Shown piece by piece: positions 30,755 to 42,690 of a stretch of DNA of 64,000 nucleotides. The notes beneath the pieces were generated by a model. That model was not told where the DNA came from. It did not search any database and saw only the letters and a program-made list of their open reading frames with translations. The position numbers and the translations under genes were made by a program. Source of the stretch: Armigeres subalbatus (Eukaryota; Arthropoda; Insecta; Diptera; Culicidae); contig NC_085139.1 in NCBI RefSeq assembly GCF_024139115.2, positions 7,659,533 through 7,723,532 of the forward strand, given 5' to 3'. Position 1 is the first letter of the stretch. Each line of letters opens with the position of its first letter.

Positions 30755-32873
30755 CTAACAAATCAATCTACTAAAAGTTGTGTCCTTCCATTTGTACTTT
30801 TGCTTCAAACTGAAATAAATCAATTCTCCGATAAATGCGACCGCAGATATTCCCAAACCGATGCCCACCAGGAAAAAAGCGCCTTCGATATGCGCAACTG
30901 TCAAAACAATCTGCACGTCACCATGACCACCGCCACCTCCGCCGCTCGAACCCGTATCGATACGGATCTTATTACTCTCCACTTGCCACTTCCCTAGCAG
31001 CCCGGACTCGCTTATCCTTCTAATCAGATCGTTGATCTTCGGCAAGATATGAAAGTCTTTCTTCACCATCATTTCCACCGGGTACGTCTGTATATTAGCG
31101 GTCCTAGGGAAGCAGAACATCTCCGCTTCACCGATGGTCTTGCTGTTCTGAGAATGTGCTCTGGAAACTGCCACCGCTACAGATTGCTCCGAATTCAAAC
31201 GCGCTAGACAATCATCTACATCAGGGCATGTCTTGTAAACACTGGCGACGTGTTTAGAGACATGGTCCGGCTTATCGAAGAAAACCAGAGTGTTCTCCGG
31301 TCCTACGAAGCTGAAGGCTTTCTCTATAGCGGCTTCCGCTGTACTGATCTGTTTCTCAAAACGGGGTCGTGTCATGACGGTTATGAGGAAACTGTGATGG
31401 GCAACGTCCCAGTGCATCCCGTAGAACATGTACACTAGTAGGAACAGCCGAATGGATAACCGTTGCGGCCAATAAGTCGCGGAGAGACCCAACGACAGAG
31501 CTAATGACTGTACCAACATCCAGGAATAGTTCTCCGGGTAACCTTCTTCGAAGAAGTTGAAGCCTGCAATAACGCCGGCAGATACGAAAATGATTCCTAT
31601 GGCCAACATCCAGATCCAGATGTTGAAAATGATGAACACGTTGGGCCACTTGGGTGCTAGTCGGGCCGGTGGAACGCACCACGTTAGGTCGTCCTGGTAG
31701 TAGGGGATGGTGGACGAGAGAAGCTTCCGGCTGATGGGGTTCTCGTACAAACCACCGATCATGATGTCGGATTGCCTGTTTGGGAAAAAGATTCTTAAAA
31801 TTGAAATAAGGAATTTGCCTCGAATTAAGCTATACTAACCTTTTAATCAAATCAGCGTAGAACCCGATGTCTTTGTTGACCGTAATCCGCGCCGTTGCTC
31901 TTTCTCCATCAATAATCCTATACACGGGTATGAGTTTTAAACGAGCGGAAATAGCTTCAATCATCAACACTTCAAAACCTTTCTCAACAGACGTTCCGTT
32001 TCCAACTACGAACGGTTCCCAAATAGCGGTAGACACCTTCAGCGGACAATCGTTGAAGTATTTGGGAATCTTTGGCTCAAATTCGGAGAAGAAATGCTGC
32101 TCCCGAAACACCCATTCCGTGTTCCGAGAACTGTCGGGGAACGTTAGCGAAGAATCATTGAAGAATGTTTCATTGTGGTATTCAACAAATGTTTCGTCCT
32201 CTCGGGTATCATCCACTTGTTCCGGCTCATCAACGACTATTTCAACATACTCACACTCATCAATCATTCGGATGTTGATTATTTCATCGGCACAACGCCC
32301 ATTCTCGTATGGAAACCAAGACCAAACTTCCAAGACGCTCGTATTGTACCTCTGAACCATGACGTTGACATTCAGAAACCAATAATCGAATAGCTTTTGC
32401 AACGCCTTTCGAACTTCAACTTCGAAAACCTCTGGCGTCATTTCCGAGGTGAACAAAATTACCACCTGGGCCAACGGATTCAACGTCGGTAATCTTCTGA
32501 ACATGCTTATGTGGGAAGCTAGCTCGGAAGCCTCACGCACCATCAGGAAGTAATTTTTGGCCCTATCCGTCACGTGCGAAGCATCCGGGTGCAGCCGACG
32601 ACTGTTCTTCGGCATGATTCCCATCTCATGCCGCGGATCTTCGTGAAAAGATTTCAGAAGGTTAATCTGGAACAGCGACGAGTCCGGTTTGAGGTAAATC
32701 AACCCCAGCGAACCCTTAATGGCGCGTTCGGATTTGTAATACTTGTCACATAGGTGTTTCACACAGGGAACTATCGTCACGAGATTCTCGGGCGACTCGA
32801 GAAGTATGTCCTCGGGAAGGGCATCCACAAGCACCGGACTAAGAGTGGAAATCAAAACAATATACCACAACAT
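30755..32873 (-). CDS. Ionotropic receptor (IR), divergent chemoreceptor, two exons
   Basis: Encodes a 684-residue ligand-gated ion channel of the insect IR family, a glutamate-receptor relative in sensory neuron membranes. Exon 1 is 31840-32873 and exon 2 is 30755-31775. The 64-bp intron (31776-31839) has GT/AG ends and phase 2. A signal peptide covers residues 1-20. A divergent N-terminal half is followed by ligand-binding half S1 (about 276-390, starting CPLKVSTAIWEPF), TM1 (391-417), pore loop (428-448), TM2 (451-479), S2, and TM3 (644-666) with a short cytosolic tail. An unusual run of six glycines (623-628) lies just before TM3. The canonical glutamate-binding Arg is not evident, as in most divergent IRs. 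No stop or frameshift is seen, so it looks functional. I cannot name the ortholog. It stands alone, flanked by TEs. Confidence 0.93.
31776..31839 (-). other. Intron of the ionotropic receptor gene
   Basis: Donor AAAAG/GTTAGT and acceptor CCCAAACAG/GCAATCC on the minus strand. The joined codon AG|G gives Arg345 and keeps the frame across the conserved DLIK...QSDIMIGG region. Confidence 0.9.
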
Positions 32874-32904
32874 GTTTGCCTGCGGGGGTATTTGCAGTGC
32901 TATG

Positions 32905-32914
32905 CTTTATAAAG
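32905..32914 (-). promoter_or_regulatory. Possible TATA box of the IR gene
   Basis: CTTTATAAAG lies about 32-41 bases upstream of the ATG (32871-32873). If used, the 5' leader would be very short. Another TTTATAAC-type word lies 10 bases further up. Confidence 0.35.
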
Positions 32915-35829
32915 AATCGGAGTTATAAACAAAATTGCTCTCCGATCGCCCGTATGTAATCAATTTCAAATTACCGAGTAAATATTTGAACTGACACCAA
33001 TTTGGTGCGGGGGAAGGTACGCGATGAAGGCAGAAATCATTTATAGAAAGGGTGCTGGCTTGTTGGGCGCAATTATTGACGATTATAATCAATAATACTG
33101 TCGGGCACGCACATTAAATTAGTGTTCGACATTCTTGTCTTATGAAAAAGTGACGTATGCGCTAATTTACTGCCTACGGGTTTTTATTTTTCTGTTCATC
33201 GAGCTCTTGATGAGTACTAACTCGATAACACCATATTTGGAAAATGGCGTATACGTCAGTTTTTCAGATTACGGCTGTATAGCTACATTGTTAGCAAATA
33301 AATTGCCCAATTATCTTGCGAAAATAATACGGTTTTGATTGTTTTTACTTTATGCAATCCAAACCTAATGTGAAAAGATTTTAATTTTATTGTATTTTCA
33401 AAACAATTGAGGTCTTTTCATAGAAATTAGGAAATTCAGAAAAAAAGGTTATGATTCGGCATCTTATAAAACAAAATTTAACCAAAATTAGGTATTTTCG
33501 ACATGCTGGGATTTCTCAATTTAACAAATTGTGTTACAATTTTGGGATGATAATCAGAATCCATTGACTCTACTGTTCCGCCATTGTTCCGAAAACGAGA
33601 CCAGGCCATATAGCGGATTTGAAGGGGATGAAAAAATGATATGGACATAACACCCTTTAAAACGACGGAACAATTCGCGACTACGAAGCTAATTTATTCA
33701 CAAACAATCTAACAGTTTTTTTTATTGTAAAAGAACAAAAAGGAGGTAATCGCAACAAATTTTACACACATTTTATGCCTCGCACATGAATAATAATGAG
33801 TTAGCGCCATAGTAGTGAGAAGAGAAGGCCTTGGCTTCGTTTTATAGTCCCGAATTAGATTTTGCATGGGTTGTTGCAGTTAGTTACGAGACGTCTGGTC
33901 ACATTAAGTTAGTACAGTCTATATCGTTACTAGATACTGTGTCACGATCTGCACTCTACAATTGCCACTGGATTTTAGAAGATTCATTAAGATTTACTAA
34001 GACAAATACTCAAGTTTGACCGTTTTCTGAATGAATTTGATTGCTTTACGATCATCTAGATTAATAAATGTAGGTATCATAAATAGCATGTTAATCAATT
34101 TCGGACATGTCTACTTACCTGAAAGGCTGGAAAACAAACGATTATTTGGGCGGCACGTCGTGACAGAAGTATAACAAATGGTCATGTTGGAAAAGCAAGT
34201 GAGCAACTGTTGTCGGTAATTGCCGCATTATGACAACGTGACTCAACTACCGAGTTAGTCCGAAAATGATTCAAGATCGCATGAGTGTTGCCCTCAGTCC
34301 CTCGAGAACCACCTCAAGTGTGTTTATTCGAGTTAATTGAATTGAAATTTGACATACCAATCCGTTCGGACCGATCGTGTTTCGTGGGAGAAGGACGCCA
34401 CTTGAGGTATATTGTGGTGTCACGACCCCTTTTTTATGCGCACAATCCAAGCAAACCATGCACCTCTGACTCTGGGTAGTCCTGATTCTGAATCCATAAT
34501 TTGCAATCACTGTCCGCCTGCTGCGCTGTTTTTTTCTCGCGATCGTCCCAAGATCACCCAGTTCTTTCAAGTTGGCATTGAGCGTGTTACTGTGCGTGCG
34601 TGTTTGCACCAAGATTGATTTTTTTTCGGTTTTGAACATTCTTCTCGATAATTGGCATTTACCCATATGTCCGATTGGAGGGTGTAAAACTTGATTGTGT
34701 TTTTCGGGTGTTTATTTTTAGCGCGGGATCGGTTTCCTTTTCAATGAAATGGCAAAGTTGTTTTCGTCTGATTACTGTTGATAGTCAAAACAAGTTTATA
34801 TTCATCTTGTAATCCGACGATTCTGTAGATGGAAAGTCAATCTTCCATTCAAAGTAAAACAAGGGCCGTCCGGACTCGATCTGATCGAAATTCACTTTCA
34901 AAACAAGTAATCTAATACGAGTGACCTAACTCCACAGTGGAATAGGCAAAGCATGCTACACCGACGCAACGTGTTGGGAGTTACGTGACGTACCTACGAA
35001 CCACAAATCCAATGCTCTGGCATAACATTTCGATAATCGGTCAGGGTGTCACATACGATTTGTACGATCGACGCGTGACAAGTAGATTTTTGTAGTGACA
35101 TCGGATATACTATGTACCGGGTAACAAGATATGCCAGTTATCGTCATTGGGTGGCGAAAGAGAATGGCTCAATGAGTTTATGTTCACCTGTCATAAGACT
35201 AGTTAATATTGTTCAATGGTATTCCGTTTTTCATGTTGGAACTCGACGTTCTATATCTCGATATCTCTCCCCATGTCGATGGTGTTTTCGGTCTCTTCAA
35301 TCTACATACATTTTTGCTCTCTACATCTCGAAAATCTCCTTATCTTGATATATCTCTATCTCTATGTTTTCTGATCATATTTTGTTCAAGATTCACCCTC
35401 CCTATGTCGACATTTTCAAATCTCTAGGCTACTAGAGCACCTTGGGGGTAATAACAAACACATAAAAAACAAGAAATGACATTTGTTTCGTTGTCGTTCC
35501 ATAGCAACGAACTTTTGACGTAAACTACGTCTAAGCGGAAGACTCGGATACAGGGTGTAAAACGGAGGTTTCCAAATTCGAGACCAACACGAAATTAGGA
35601 GAGACTTCAAACGCTATTAGCGTTTTCGAGATTTTCTTATCAATCGATTCGGAAGCTCTCCAGCAATTTGTCAATTCCATCGATACTATAGATTATCAAC
35701 ACTATTAAAAATGTTATTTCTTTCCAAACCCGGTAAAAAAAAGCAGAAATAATCAATCACATTCATGCATCCCCAACACGGACATTAAAATATTGTGAGG
35801 TACGGGCCTTTTGGCTCACTGCTTCGTTT
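32915..35829. other. Intergenic region, no gene recognised
   Basis: About 2.9 kb of AT-rich sequence. The longest open frame (34271-34666, minus, 131 codons) has no recognisable domain and ordinary intergenic composition. No MITE ends or tandem arrays were identified. Confidence 0.45.
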
Positions 35830-35949
35830 TCCCTGCGTATAAAAAGATCCGTGTTTGCTCGCGCATTTTTTTCTTGAGTTTTTTATCGTTCGTTCGATGT
35901 GTTTACGTTTTCGGCTCGTCGCGTTAGTTTAATTTCTCCCGGACCCGTC

Positions 35950-36790
35950 ATGGGAGACTCGGTGGTCGACTCGGGCGCGGAAAAGGTGCCGAAGCGCACT
36001 GCACTCGGAGTCGCAGGTAACCTCTCCAAGCAGCTTTTGCAGAGCAACGTATATTCGTCGTTGCCAATCGATGATGCCGGAAATCCGCCGAGGAAACGAA
36101 AGAAGCAGCAATCGCAGCTGCCGCTGGTGCGCAAGTAGAAGTACACACCGGTTTTTTTAATGGTGATCCACTGGATTTGCGCCTGAAAATTCGCCGGCTG
36201 ATCGCTAAGTGGCTGAATTGTACTTTTCAGCTCTCCAGCGAGGGTGTCATAGTGATCCCGACAAACAAGGACCATTATCAATTCGTCGTGGAGTTTCTCG
36301 AGGTCCAGAAGTATAAGTACTACACTCACGACCACCCCGGCACGAAGGATTTTACTGTGAGGACTCCATGACATGGAGGTGGAGGAGCTCCAAGCTGAGC
36401 TCGAAAGTTCCAAAAGTGAGCAGAGTTCCTGGAAATCCGGAAAAAGGCTACCGAAGAAGAATCGTTTTCCTATACTCAACGAGGTGAACTATCCGGCTAT
36501 CGCGGCTCCCCGTCGAGCGATTCCAATCCTCCCACCGTTACAACCGCACAAGCGACTGGCATCAGCAGCTGCGTCGGTTCAAGCTGCAGCACCTCCGGAT
36601 CCATCCTCCATCGGCCCCCGCTCTCTCCTCCTGGATTCCGCCGACAGCAAGATGAGCATCCCCTACCCCCGGAGGATTTCGCTCCGCTCTACACCCCGGA
36701 GCAGCTTGCTTCGATATTCACTCAACTTGCGGCTCGGCTTCGAAGCTGCAAATCCCGGTTCGACCAGATCTACACTCTGGGCCTTTTCGT
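35950..36790 (+). pseudogene. Jockey-type ORF1 (gag), broken
   Basis: Starts ATGGGAGACTCG at 35950. A short N-terminal stretch with basic PPRKRKK is followed by a frame change near 36.1 kb. A gag-like block then reads LKIRRLIAKWLNCTF and YKYYTHDHPGTKDF (about 36177-36360). A stop at 36369 and further frame changes follow. The zinc-knuckle region normally expected downstream is not recognisable. Confidence 0.7.
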
Positions 36791-36798
36791 CATTGAAA

Positions 36799-37616
36799 AT
36801 GGCTTCTAGGTTGAATCTGGTAAACTGGAACGCTTACTCACTCAAGAGCAGAATCGTCGAGCTTAGCGATTTCCTTCAGGAAATGGAGATTGACGCGGCT
36901 TTCATCACCGAAACCCACCTGAAGTCCGAGGTAAGTGCAACAATTTCGGGTTTTAGGCTGGTGAGGATCGATCGAACAAGCTCCAGAGGGGGAGGAGTCG
37001 CAATCGCCTTGCGGAGCAACATTGCCTGTCGCCTGCTGCCGGACTTCAAGTTCAAATCATCGAATCCGTTGGAGTGAAAGTCACCATCTCCGTCGGAGTC
37101 ACCACGTTCATCGTGGCTTACTGTCCCACACATTTCAAAGTCGACTTCGGCACGTTCATCATCGCAGGAGACCTGAACGCAAAGCACCAATCGTGAGGCA
37201 ACACGGTCTCAAACCAGAACGGAGTCGTCTGGTCCAACGACGAACTGGAGGGCCACTACACCATCGTGAGCCCTGACAGTCCTACCCGTTGACACGATCC
37301 GAACACGAACATGAACGATTACATCTCTCAACCGGTCGTCTTCCAGGAGCTCAGGTCGCTGAAGTTGGAACATCGGTGAATCGACACGAGCTAACCCGGC
37401 GTAACTATCACCAAGACGACTGGGGTTGGTTTAAACGGTGCGTGAACGAGAACATCGACTACCAGCGGCATCCAGTGTCATCCGAAGACGTCGACGAGCA
37501 ATTGCACGCCATTCAGGAGGCGCTCTTTCTAGCCCGCGAGCAGCATGTACCAAAAGCCCGTCAGGTAAGCAACACCCTAACCATTGATACACTCACCAAA
37601 AATTTGATCCGTCTGT
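36799..37616 (+). pseudogene. Jockey-type ORF2, endonuclease domain only
   Basis: Begins MASRLNLVNWNAYSLKSR, the APE-type endonuclease start. It continues with DAAFITETHLKSE (catalytic Glu in ETH) and SSRGGGVAIALR, then after a frame change IVAYCP, and FIIAGDLNAKHQS (the GDxNAKH block). Stops occur at 37076, 37195, 37292 and 37378. No RT follows. Confidence 0.8.
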
Positions 37617-37983
37617 GAAATGGGTGAAATGTCGTTTACGCACACGACATTAACTTATGTCGTGCAACCAAATCGTCATGACGACACCAAAACACGAAGA
37701 CTTCATATTATTATTCTTCAAGCGGCAGCTGCCACTCGAAGATTTTTCATTTTACGGACAACATATCACAAGTTAGTCAAAAGCCGCTTGGTGCGATTTG
37801 GCAGAATCCCAACCATATCATGTGTTACCTTTGAAGACTTAAAAGCCGTGAACATGTTGGTTCTGAAGTTTTTGGAAGCCCAGCCATAAACCTTACTTTG
37901 GAAAAGATGTTTAATTTTGATACACATAGTTAAGTTTGCCATCTTAGGGTGTTTTTTTAAGAGATATTGCGAAAAAAAGATTC

Positions 37984-38057
37984 GGCTGCCGGTGGGACTT
38001 GAACCCACACTATTCCATTTAGTACACGGACGTATTACCAATTATACAACAGCTGCC
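37984..38057 (-). tRNA. tRNA-like sequence, left arm (probably pseudo)
   Basis: D arm, anticodon arm (TCCGT/ATGGA stem, loop GTACTAA with T33) and T arm (GTGGG TTCAAGT CCCAC) fold well and an A box and B box are present. The acceptor ends GGCAGCT and CGGCAGC do not pair. The nominal anticodon ACT without a long variable arm is not a normal serine tRNA. I treat it as a pseudogene or tRNA-derived element. Confidence 0.45.
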
Positions 38058-38362
38058 CTTGCGAGAAGTTGTTCCATAACCAACTAATAACGATGGGATA
38101 TCAGTCAATTCCCCGTATCTATCGAATCTGCTTTGGCAACATTTCACACCCTGTTCTCTCTACCCAACTATGTGTACAACAGTCGATTGCGTTTGAATCA
38201 CATGTGCTTCTATTTGTCGTATTGAGGCGGGTTTGCTTCTGCAACGACATAGTTGGGTAGAGAGAACAGGATGTGAAATGTTGCCAAAGCAGATTCGATA
38301 GATACGTGGAATTGACTGATATCCCATCGTTATTAGCTGGTTATGGAACAACTTCTCGCAAG

Positions 38363-38436
38363 GGCAGCTGTTGTATAATTGGTAATACGTCCGTGTACTA
38401 AATGGAATAGTGTGGGTTCAAGTCCCACCGGCAGCC
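38363..38436 (+). tRNA. tRNA-like sequence, right arm (probably pseudo)
   Basis: Same 74 bases as the left-arm copy in inverted orientation, with the same intact T and anticodon arms and the same unpaired acceptor ends. Transcription of both toward each other's outer ends is possible but unproven. Confidence 0.45.
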
Positions 38437-38662
38437 GAATCTTTTTTCGCAATATCTCTTAAAAACACCCTAAGATGGCAAACTTAACTATGTGTATCAA
38501 AATTAAACATCTTTTCCAAAAAAAGAAAAAATCTGACTTCCCTCACAAGTCATCAATCAAGAAAAAGATAAAGCTTACTATGACAAGAAGGGTCTGGCCA
38601 CAAGACCCTAGAATGAGAGGATCTTTTCTGTTCGTTGAGTATGATTGTTCCTCCGGTAGCAA

Positions 38663-38910
38663 GGAATAGGCATAGTTTCGTTATACCTTGTAAACGCGAT
38701 CATTTAAAGGAGATATTATCTCTTCTGTTCACCTTATACCAGGAAAACGCGTTTATTGAAGGCATTTTCAACTCTGTTCGCTTTGAACCTGGCGAACGCG
38801 TTCATTTTAAGAAGGCATTATATCTTTTTTCTGATTAATAACTGCATAATAACAGACAAAAACATTAATTTAAAGAAGGCATCATCTCCTATGGTTGCCT
38901 GTAGGTATTA
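38663..38910. repeat. ~53-bp minisatellite family, inverted array
   Basis: Reverse complement shows AAGGCATTATATC-, GAACGCGTTC- and CCTGGTATAAGGTGAA-type words in the same order as at 23610-24090. About four degenerate units. Confidence 0.65.
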
Positions 38911-38949
38911 AAAATAATGATAAAAAACTACAGATTCGAAATGTATTTG

Positions 38950-39035
38950 GGATAATGCCTTTAGGGGTACTGCCCCATTCGGGGTATTGGCAGTATTGGC
39001 CTTCGAGGTACTGCCCCATTCAGGGTACTGGAGTG
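38950..39035. repeat. Short repeats of GGTACTGCCCCATTC
   Basis: GGGTACTGCCCCATTCGGGGTA occurs twice within 50 bp with GGTATTGG/GGTACTGG spacers. Local tandem duplication, no gene. Confidence 0.6.
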
Positions 39036-40380
39036 TAAAAAAACAATAGTAAATAACTCGTTAGAAAATGACATTGAAATGACATTTCCCCTCACTGGAC
39101 AGGGCGTGAAAATGCGCAATTTGTAAACTTTGAGTTTTGAAGAAATCGTTCTTTGAATAAGTCTATTCGAATAATTTTTAATTTCAAAACAAAGCGCATG
39201 AGTGCTTTTCATGCAAAAAATATCATAGAACTCACTTTGTGTGCATGAGATAGAAAAAGGAGTTTTTCTTGCTTTGCTAATCACGACATATTCCAGTGCT
39301 AATCGTGACCCTATCATTGTTGCGTAGGTCGCTGCAGATCTGACATAAACAAAACAAATTATACTCAAAGAGATAGAATCCAAAATATGACTGCTCAAAC
39401 ACACTCAATACCCATCAATACAGAATGTAAGTGGTATAATTATACAATTAGGCAATCAAATGGAGGTTTCAGATTAACAATGTCTAAGCAATTCCACCAT
39501 TATCACTAATCATAAACTGAATGCTTCATTCCATAAAACAATGGACCTCTCCAACATCGGATGGCGTAATAACCAACATCCATATGTCGATCGCATGCCT
39601 CAAACATTAGCCATATATGCAGGAATTCTGCCACCCACCGTACGATCCATCTCGTGTTGGACGACCTGCGATCGAACCTCGAGAGTTCAGTATTCCAAAG
39701 ATCAAACACTCAGCCAGTCAATTAACCGAGACGCTTGGCTCGTGGCAGTAATAGATAATGACCGAACTGAAAGATCACGTTCGCACGTTTCCAACTGTGG
39801 TATTAGTATTATACCAACATCGATATCTATGCTTTCGTCGCACCGAATGCGCAAAAATAAACATTAATAATTGATAATGCTGCTCGGCAAGGTATCGGTT
39901 CACATATGCTGGAACCATTGGAAAAAAAACGAAGTGTAGGCACCGCACAGCTGAAGGTTTCATGAAAATATGGCCAAATAGACGCAGTTTTGCTCACTAC
40001 ACTCGAATCAACCAATTCAAAATATTGATCTCTTTCCGTACAAGTTTTCCCTATTGTGCATTGGGAAAACCTATTGAACTCCTATGAATGATGAATGACT
40101 TGTTTAGGTAGGGAGACCGAAACGAAAACAGATTTTCTCAAGCATCAGTCATTGTAATGGCGTGGTCGCGTGACGATGCTCGTGCGGAACGCCAAGCTAG
40201 GCACGTGTCATATGTGGATGGTAGTCACGCATCTGAGGAAGGCCATAATCGTCGGTAATTACGACCTTTCTGTTGATCTGAGACTTCGTGGATTGAAAGA
40301 AGATTAGGCGCGATTCAAATATGACGTCCACTACTTTTTAAGATTTCAAATCCAATCTCCTTTTTTATATACCTAGTATA
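39036..40380. other. Gene-poor spacer
   Basis: No coding similarity, RNA gene or repeat family recognised. Short open frames only. Confidence 0.4.
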
Positions 40381-40810
40381 CTGCCGCGATTCGCATAAGA
40401 GTCCCATGTCGATTTTCGACAATTTTGATTTTCTTCCAGAAATAAGCTAAAAATGACCTCATCTTTAAGAAAAACTAATAAAATAATTGACTTTGATCTA
40501 TAAATTTGAAAATCAAAACCCACTTGTGTTGTCCCATCTTGCTATTTATTCGCATAACAGTCACATTCCAGATTTTGGCACATTTTTTCACAAAAAAACA
40601 AAAACAAATATAATTATGGTCCATTTAATAGTTCCATAGCAATGTATCCAGATACAGAATATTGTGCCAAATTTTCAGAAAGATTGCAGGTTTTATGAAT
40701 TTATTAGGTTTTTTTTGTATTTCTCCATGTAAAACGAGTTTGAAAAATTCAACGGCATATTACTCAAGTTGAGGAAAATCGACATGGGATGCTTATGCGA
40801 ATAGGGGTAG
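40381..40810. mobile_element. 430-bp MITE with ATTCGCATAAG ends
   Basis: Left CTGCCGCGATTCGCATAAG, then TCCCATGTCGATTTTC; the right end is its imperfect reverse complement (AATCGACATGGGA ... CTTATGCGAATAGGGGTAG). An internal ATTCGCATAACAGTCACATTCC near 40549 repeats the motif. Non-coding. The TSD is not clear. Confidence 0.75.
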
Positions 40811-40939
40811 AATTTAGATCTGCTTTCATAATACTTACTTCTAAGGTTATTGATCATTTAATCCGACTTCGATAATTTAGTAGTTTTCCTTAACTCATTC
40901 CAGAAGCTAAATTTCAAAATGTGTTGTATGGAGGACTTC

Positions 40940-42690
40940 TAGTGTGAAGGTTTTTCTACAACTCTGCTTAATGGTTCTTTGGCTTTATGGCTAAGTAAGG
41001 CGACATTCGGGCCCTCCTTAGCCGTGCAGTAAGACGCGCGGCTACAAAGCAAGACCATGCTGAGGGTGGCTGGGTTCGATTTCCGGTGCCGGTCTAGGCA
41101 GTTTTCGGATTGGAAATTTGTCTCGACTTCCCTGGGCATAAAAGTATCATCGTGTTTTAGCCTCATGATATAAGAATGCAAAAATGGTAACTTGGCTTAG
41201 AAACCTCGCAGTTAATAACTGTGGAAGTGCTTAATGAACACTAAGCTGCGAGGTGGCTCTGTCCCAGTGTGGGGATGTAATGCCAATAAGAAGAAGAAGA
41301 AGGCGACATTCGGTAAGAAGTGGGGGCTAAAGCCAAAAATGATTCAATGGATTATACGGCGATTGTGAAACCCTGAATTTCATATGCCGCATTAATATGG
41401 TGGCCAAAAACAAAAGAAAGGGTGGTTCAGAAAAAGTTGGAAAAACTTCAAAGATTGGCTACGCTTTCCATAACTGGTGCAATGAGAAGCACGCCAAATA
41501 AAGTGCTAGACGCTTTGCTCCACGTGCTACCATTGGATCAATTTATTCAGTTAGAAGCAGAAAAGAGTGCTTTGATGATCAAAAGATATTCAAACCTCTT
41601 CGAAGGTGACCTAAAAGGACATCTTAGTATTCTAAACAAAATAAATATCAACTCACTTATCACAAACAATGATGACTGGATGAGGAGAAGATACAATTTT
41701 TATCGTTGTTTTGATGTAATTAATCTTGAGCAAAATACATGGGCAAACGGTGGACCAAATCTTCGCTCAGGATCAATTGTATTTTACACCGATGGTTCAA
41801 AGCTGAAGAATCAAGTTGGAGCAGACGTGACTGGCCCAGGGATAAATATTTCTATTCCCATGGGCAAATGACCAACTGTTTTCCAAGCTGAAGTTCAGGC
41901 TATTCTTGAATGCTCTAAATTATGCTTACGCAGAAATTATAGATATTCAAATATTTGCATAATGTCTGACAGTCAAGCAGGATTGAATGCTTTGAAATCA
42001 GCAATATGCAGATCAGAACTCGTTTGGGAATGTGTTCAGTCACTCCAAACCTTGGGTAGTCGTAACAAAGTGAACCTGTATTGGGTTCCTGGCATTTAAG
42101 GCAATGAACAAGCTGATATGCTGGTCAGACTTGGTTCATCTCGACAATTCATATGTCCCGAACCATTTTGTGGTGTATCTGCGTGTTCTCTTCGAATGGA
42201 ACTCAAATTTTGGGAACATTCTAAAATAGAGGACATCTGGAAAAACACCTTGATTGCGAGGCAGTCTAAACGTTTCATCACACCAAACGTATTTATCACT
42301 CGCAAAATTTTAGATCTGTCAAAAAAAGATCTTAACACATACACAGGCCTTATAAAAACCATTGCCCGAGCCGATTCTGCGAGTCGTTTCTGCGGCATAC
42401 ATGTAGAAGACTCGGAACATCTGTTATGCCATTGTCCGGCAATTTTTAGAAAGAGATTACAGTTCTTCAATAAGGGGCTGATAGAACCCTCAGAAGTTTG
42501 GGGAACAAATCCCAATATGGTAGTACGATTCATCAGAACCATAATACCGCATTGGGATAACACTGGTAGTCAAGGTAATGCAGTTACTCAAAATAGTAAT
42601 GATGCGTCAACTTGACAAAGCTAGATCAAATGGGGCATATATCACAATAGATCTAATAAATGGTCGCAGTGACTAAAATACCCAATAAAG
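40940..42690 (+). pseudogene. RNase H-bearing LINE (LOA/I-like) 3' part, copy 1
   Basis: Encodes the region after the RT (KPRISYAALIWW, QKKLEKLQRLATLSITGAMRSTP) and an RNase H domain with its acidic set: VFYTDGSK, AEVQAILE, IMSDSQAG, NEQADMLV. It ends with a cysteine/histidine motif region (CGIHVEDSEHLLCHCP). Stops interrupt at 41869 and 42097, and about 33 bp are missing near 42.38 kb relative to copy 2. A SINE with a 14-bp TSD sits near its left end. LOA versus I placement is uncertain. Confidence 0.85.
41011..41299 (+). mobile_element. tRNA-derived SINE with 14-bp target duplication
   Basis: Complete copy: tRNA head (TCCTTAGCCGTGCAG), B box GGGTTCGATTTCC, body and (AAG)n tail. AAGGCGACATTCGG flanks it at 40997-41010 and 41300-41313. 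It inserted into the LOA/I-like element: the reading frame of that element resumes across the TSD. Confidence 0.9.

Larger units (their letters stand above)
35830..37616 (+). mobile_element. Jockey-clade LINE, 5' half only
   Basis: A 5' UTR (from about 35.83 kb), a gag-like ORF1 and the beginning of ORF2 are present in the order typical of Jockey elements. The sequence ends abruptly at 37616 after HVPKARQV...LTKNLIRL, before the RT. Loss of the 3' half with retention of the 5' end is the reverse of usual LINE truncation, so this is a recombination or deletion product. Confidence 0.82.
37897..38520. repeat. Long near-perfect palindrome with tRNA-like arms
   Basis: Left arm 37897-38173 and right arm 38247-38520 are reverse complements with very few differences; the spacer is 73 bp. 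Both arms encode the same 35-residue chance peptide on opposite strands, which independently confirms the symmetry. Each arm carries one tRNA-like sequence. No target duplication was found at the outer ends. Confidence 0.92.

Noticed and set aside
34271..34666. 131-codon minus-strand open frame as a host gene
   Set aside because: No recognisable domain, no supporting splice or promoter signal, and composition like the surrounding intergenic DNA.
37984..38436. Functional serine tRNA genes
   Set aside because: The acceptor ends do not pair, the anticodon would be ACT and there is no long variable arm; kept only as tRNA-like.
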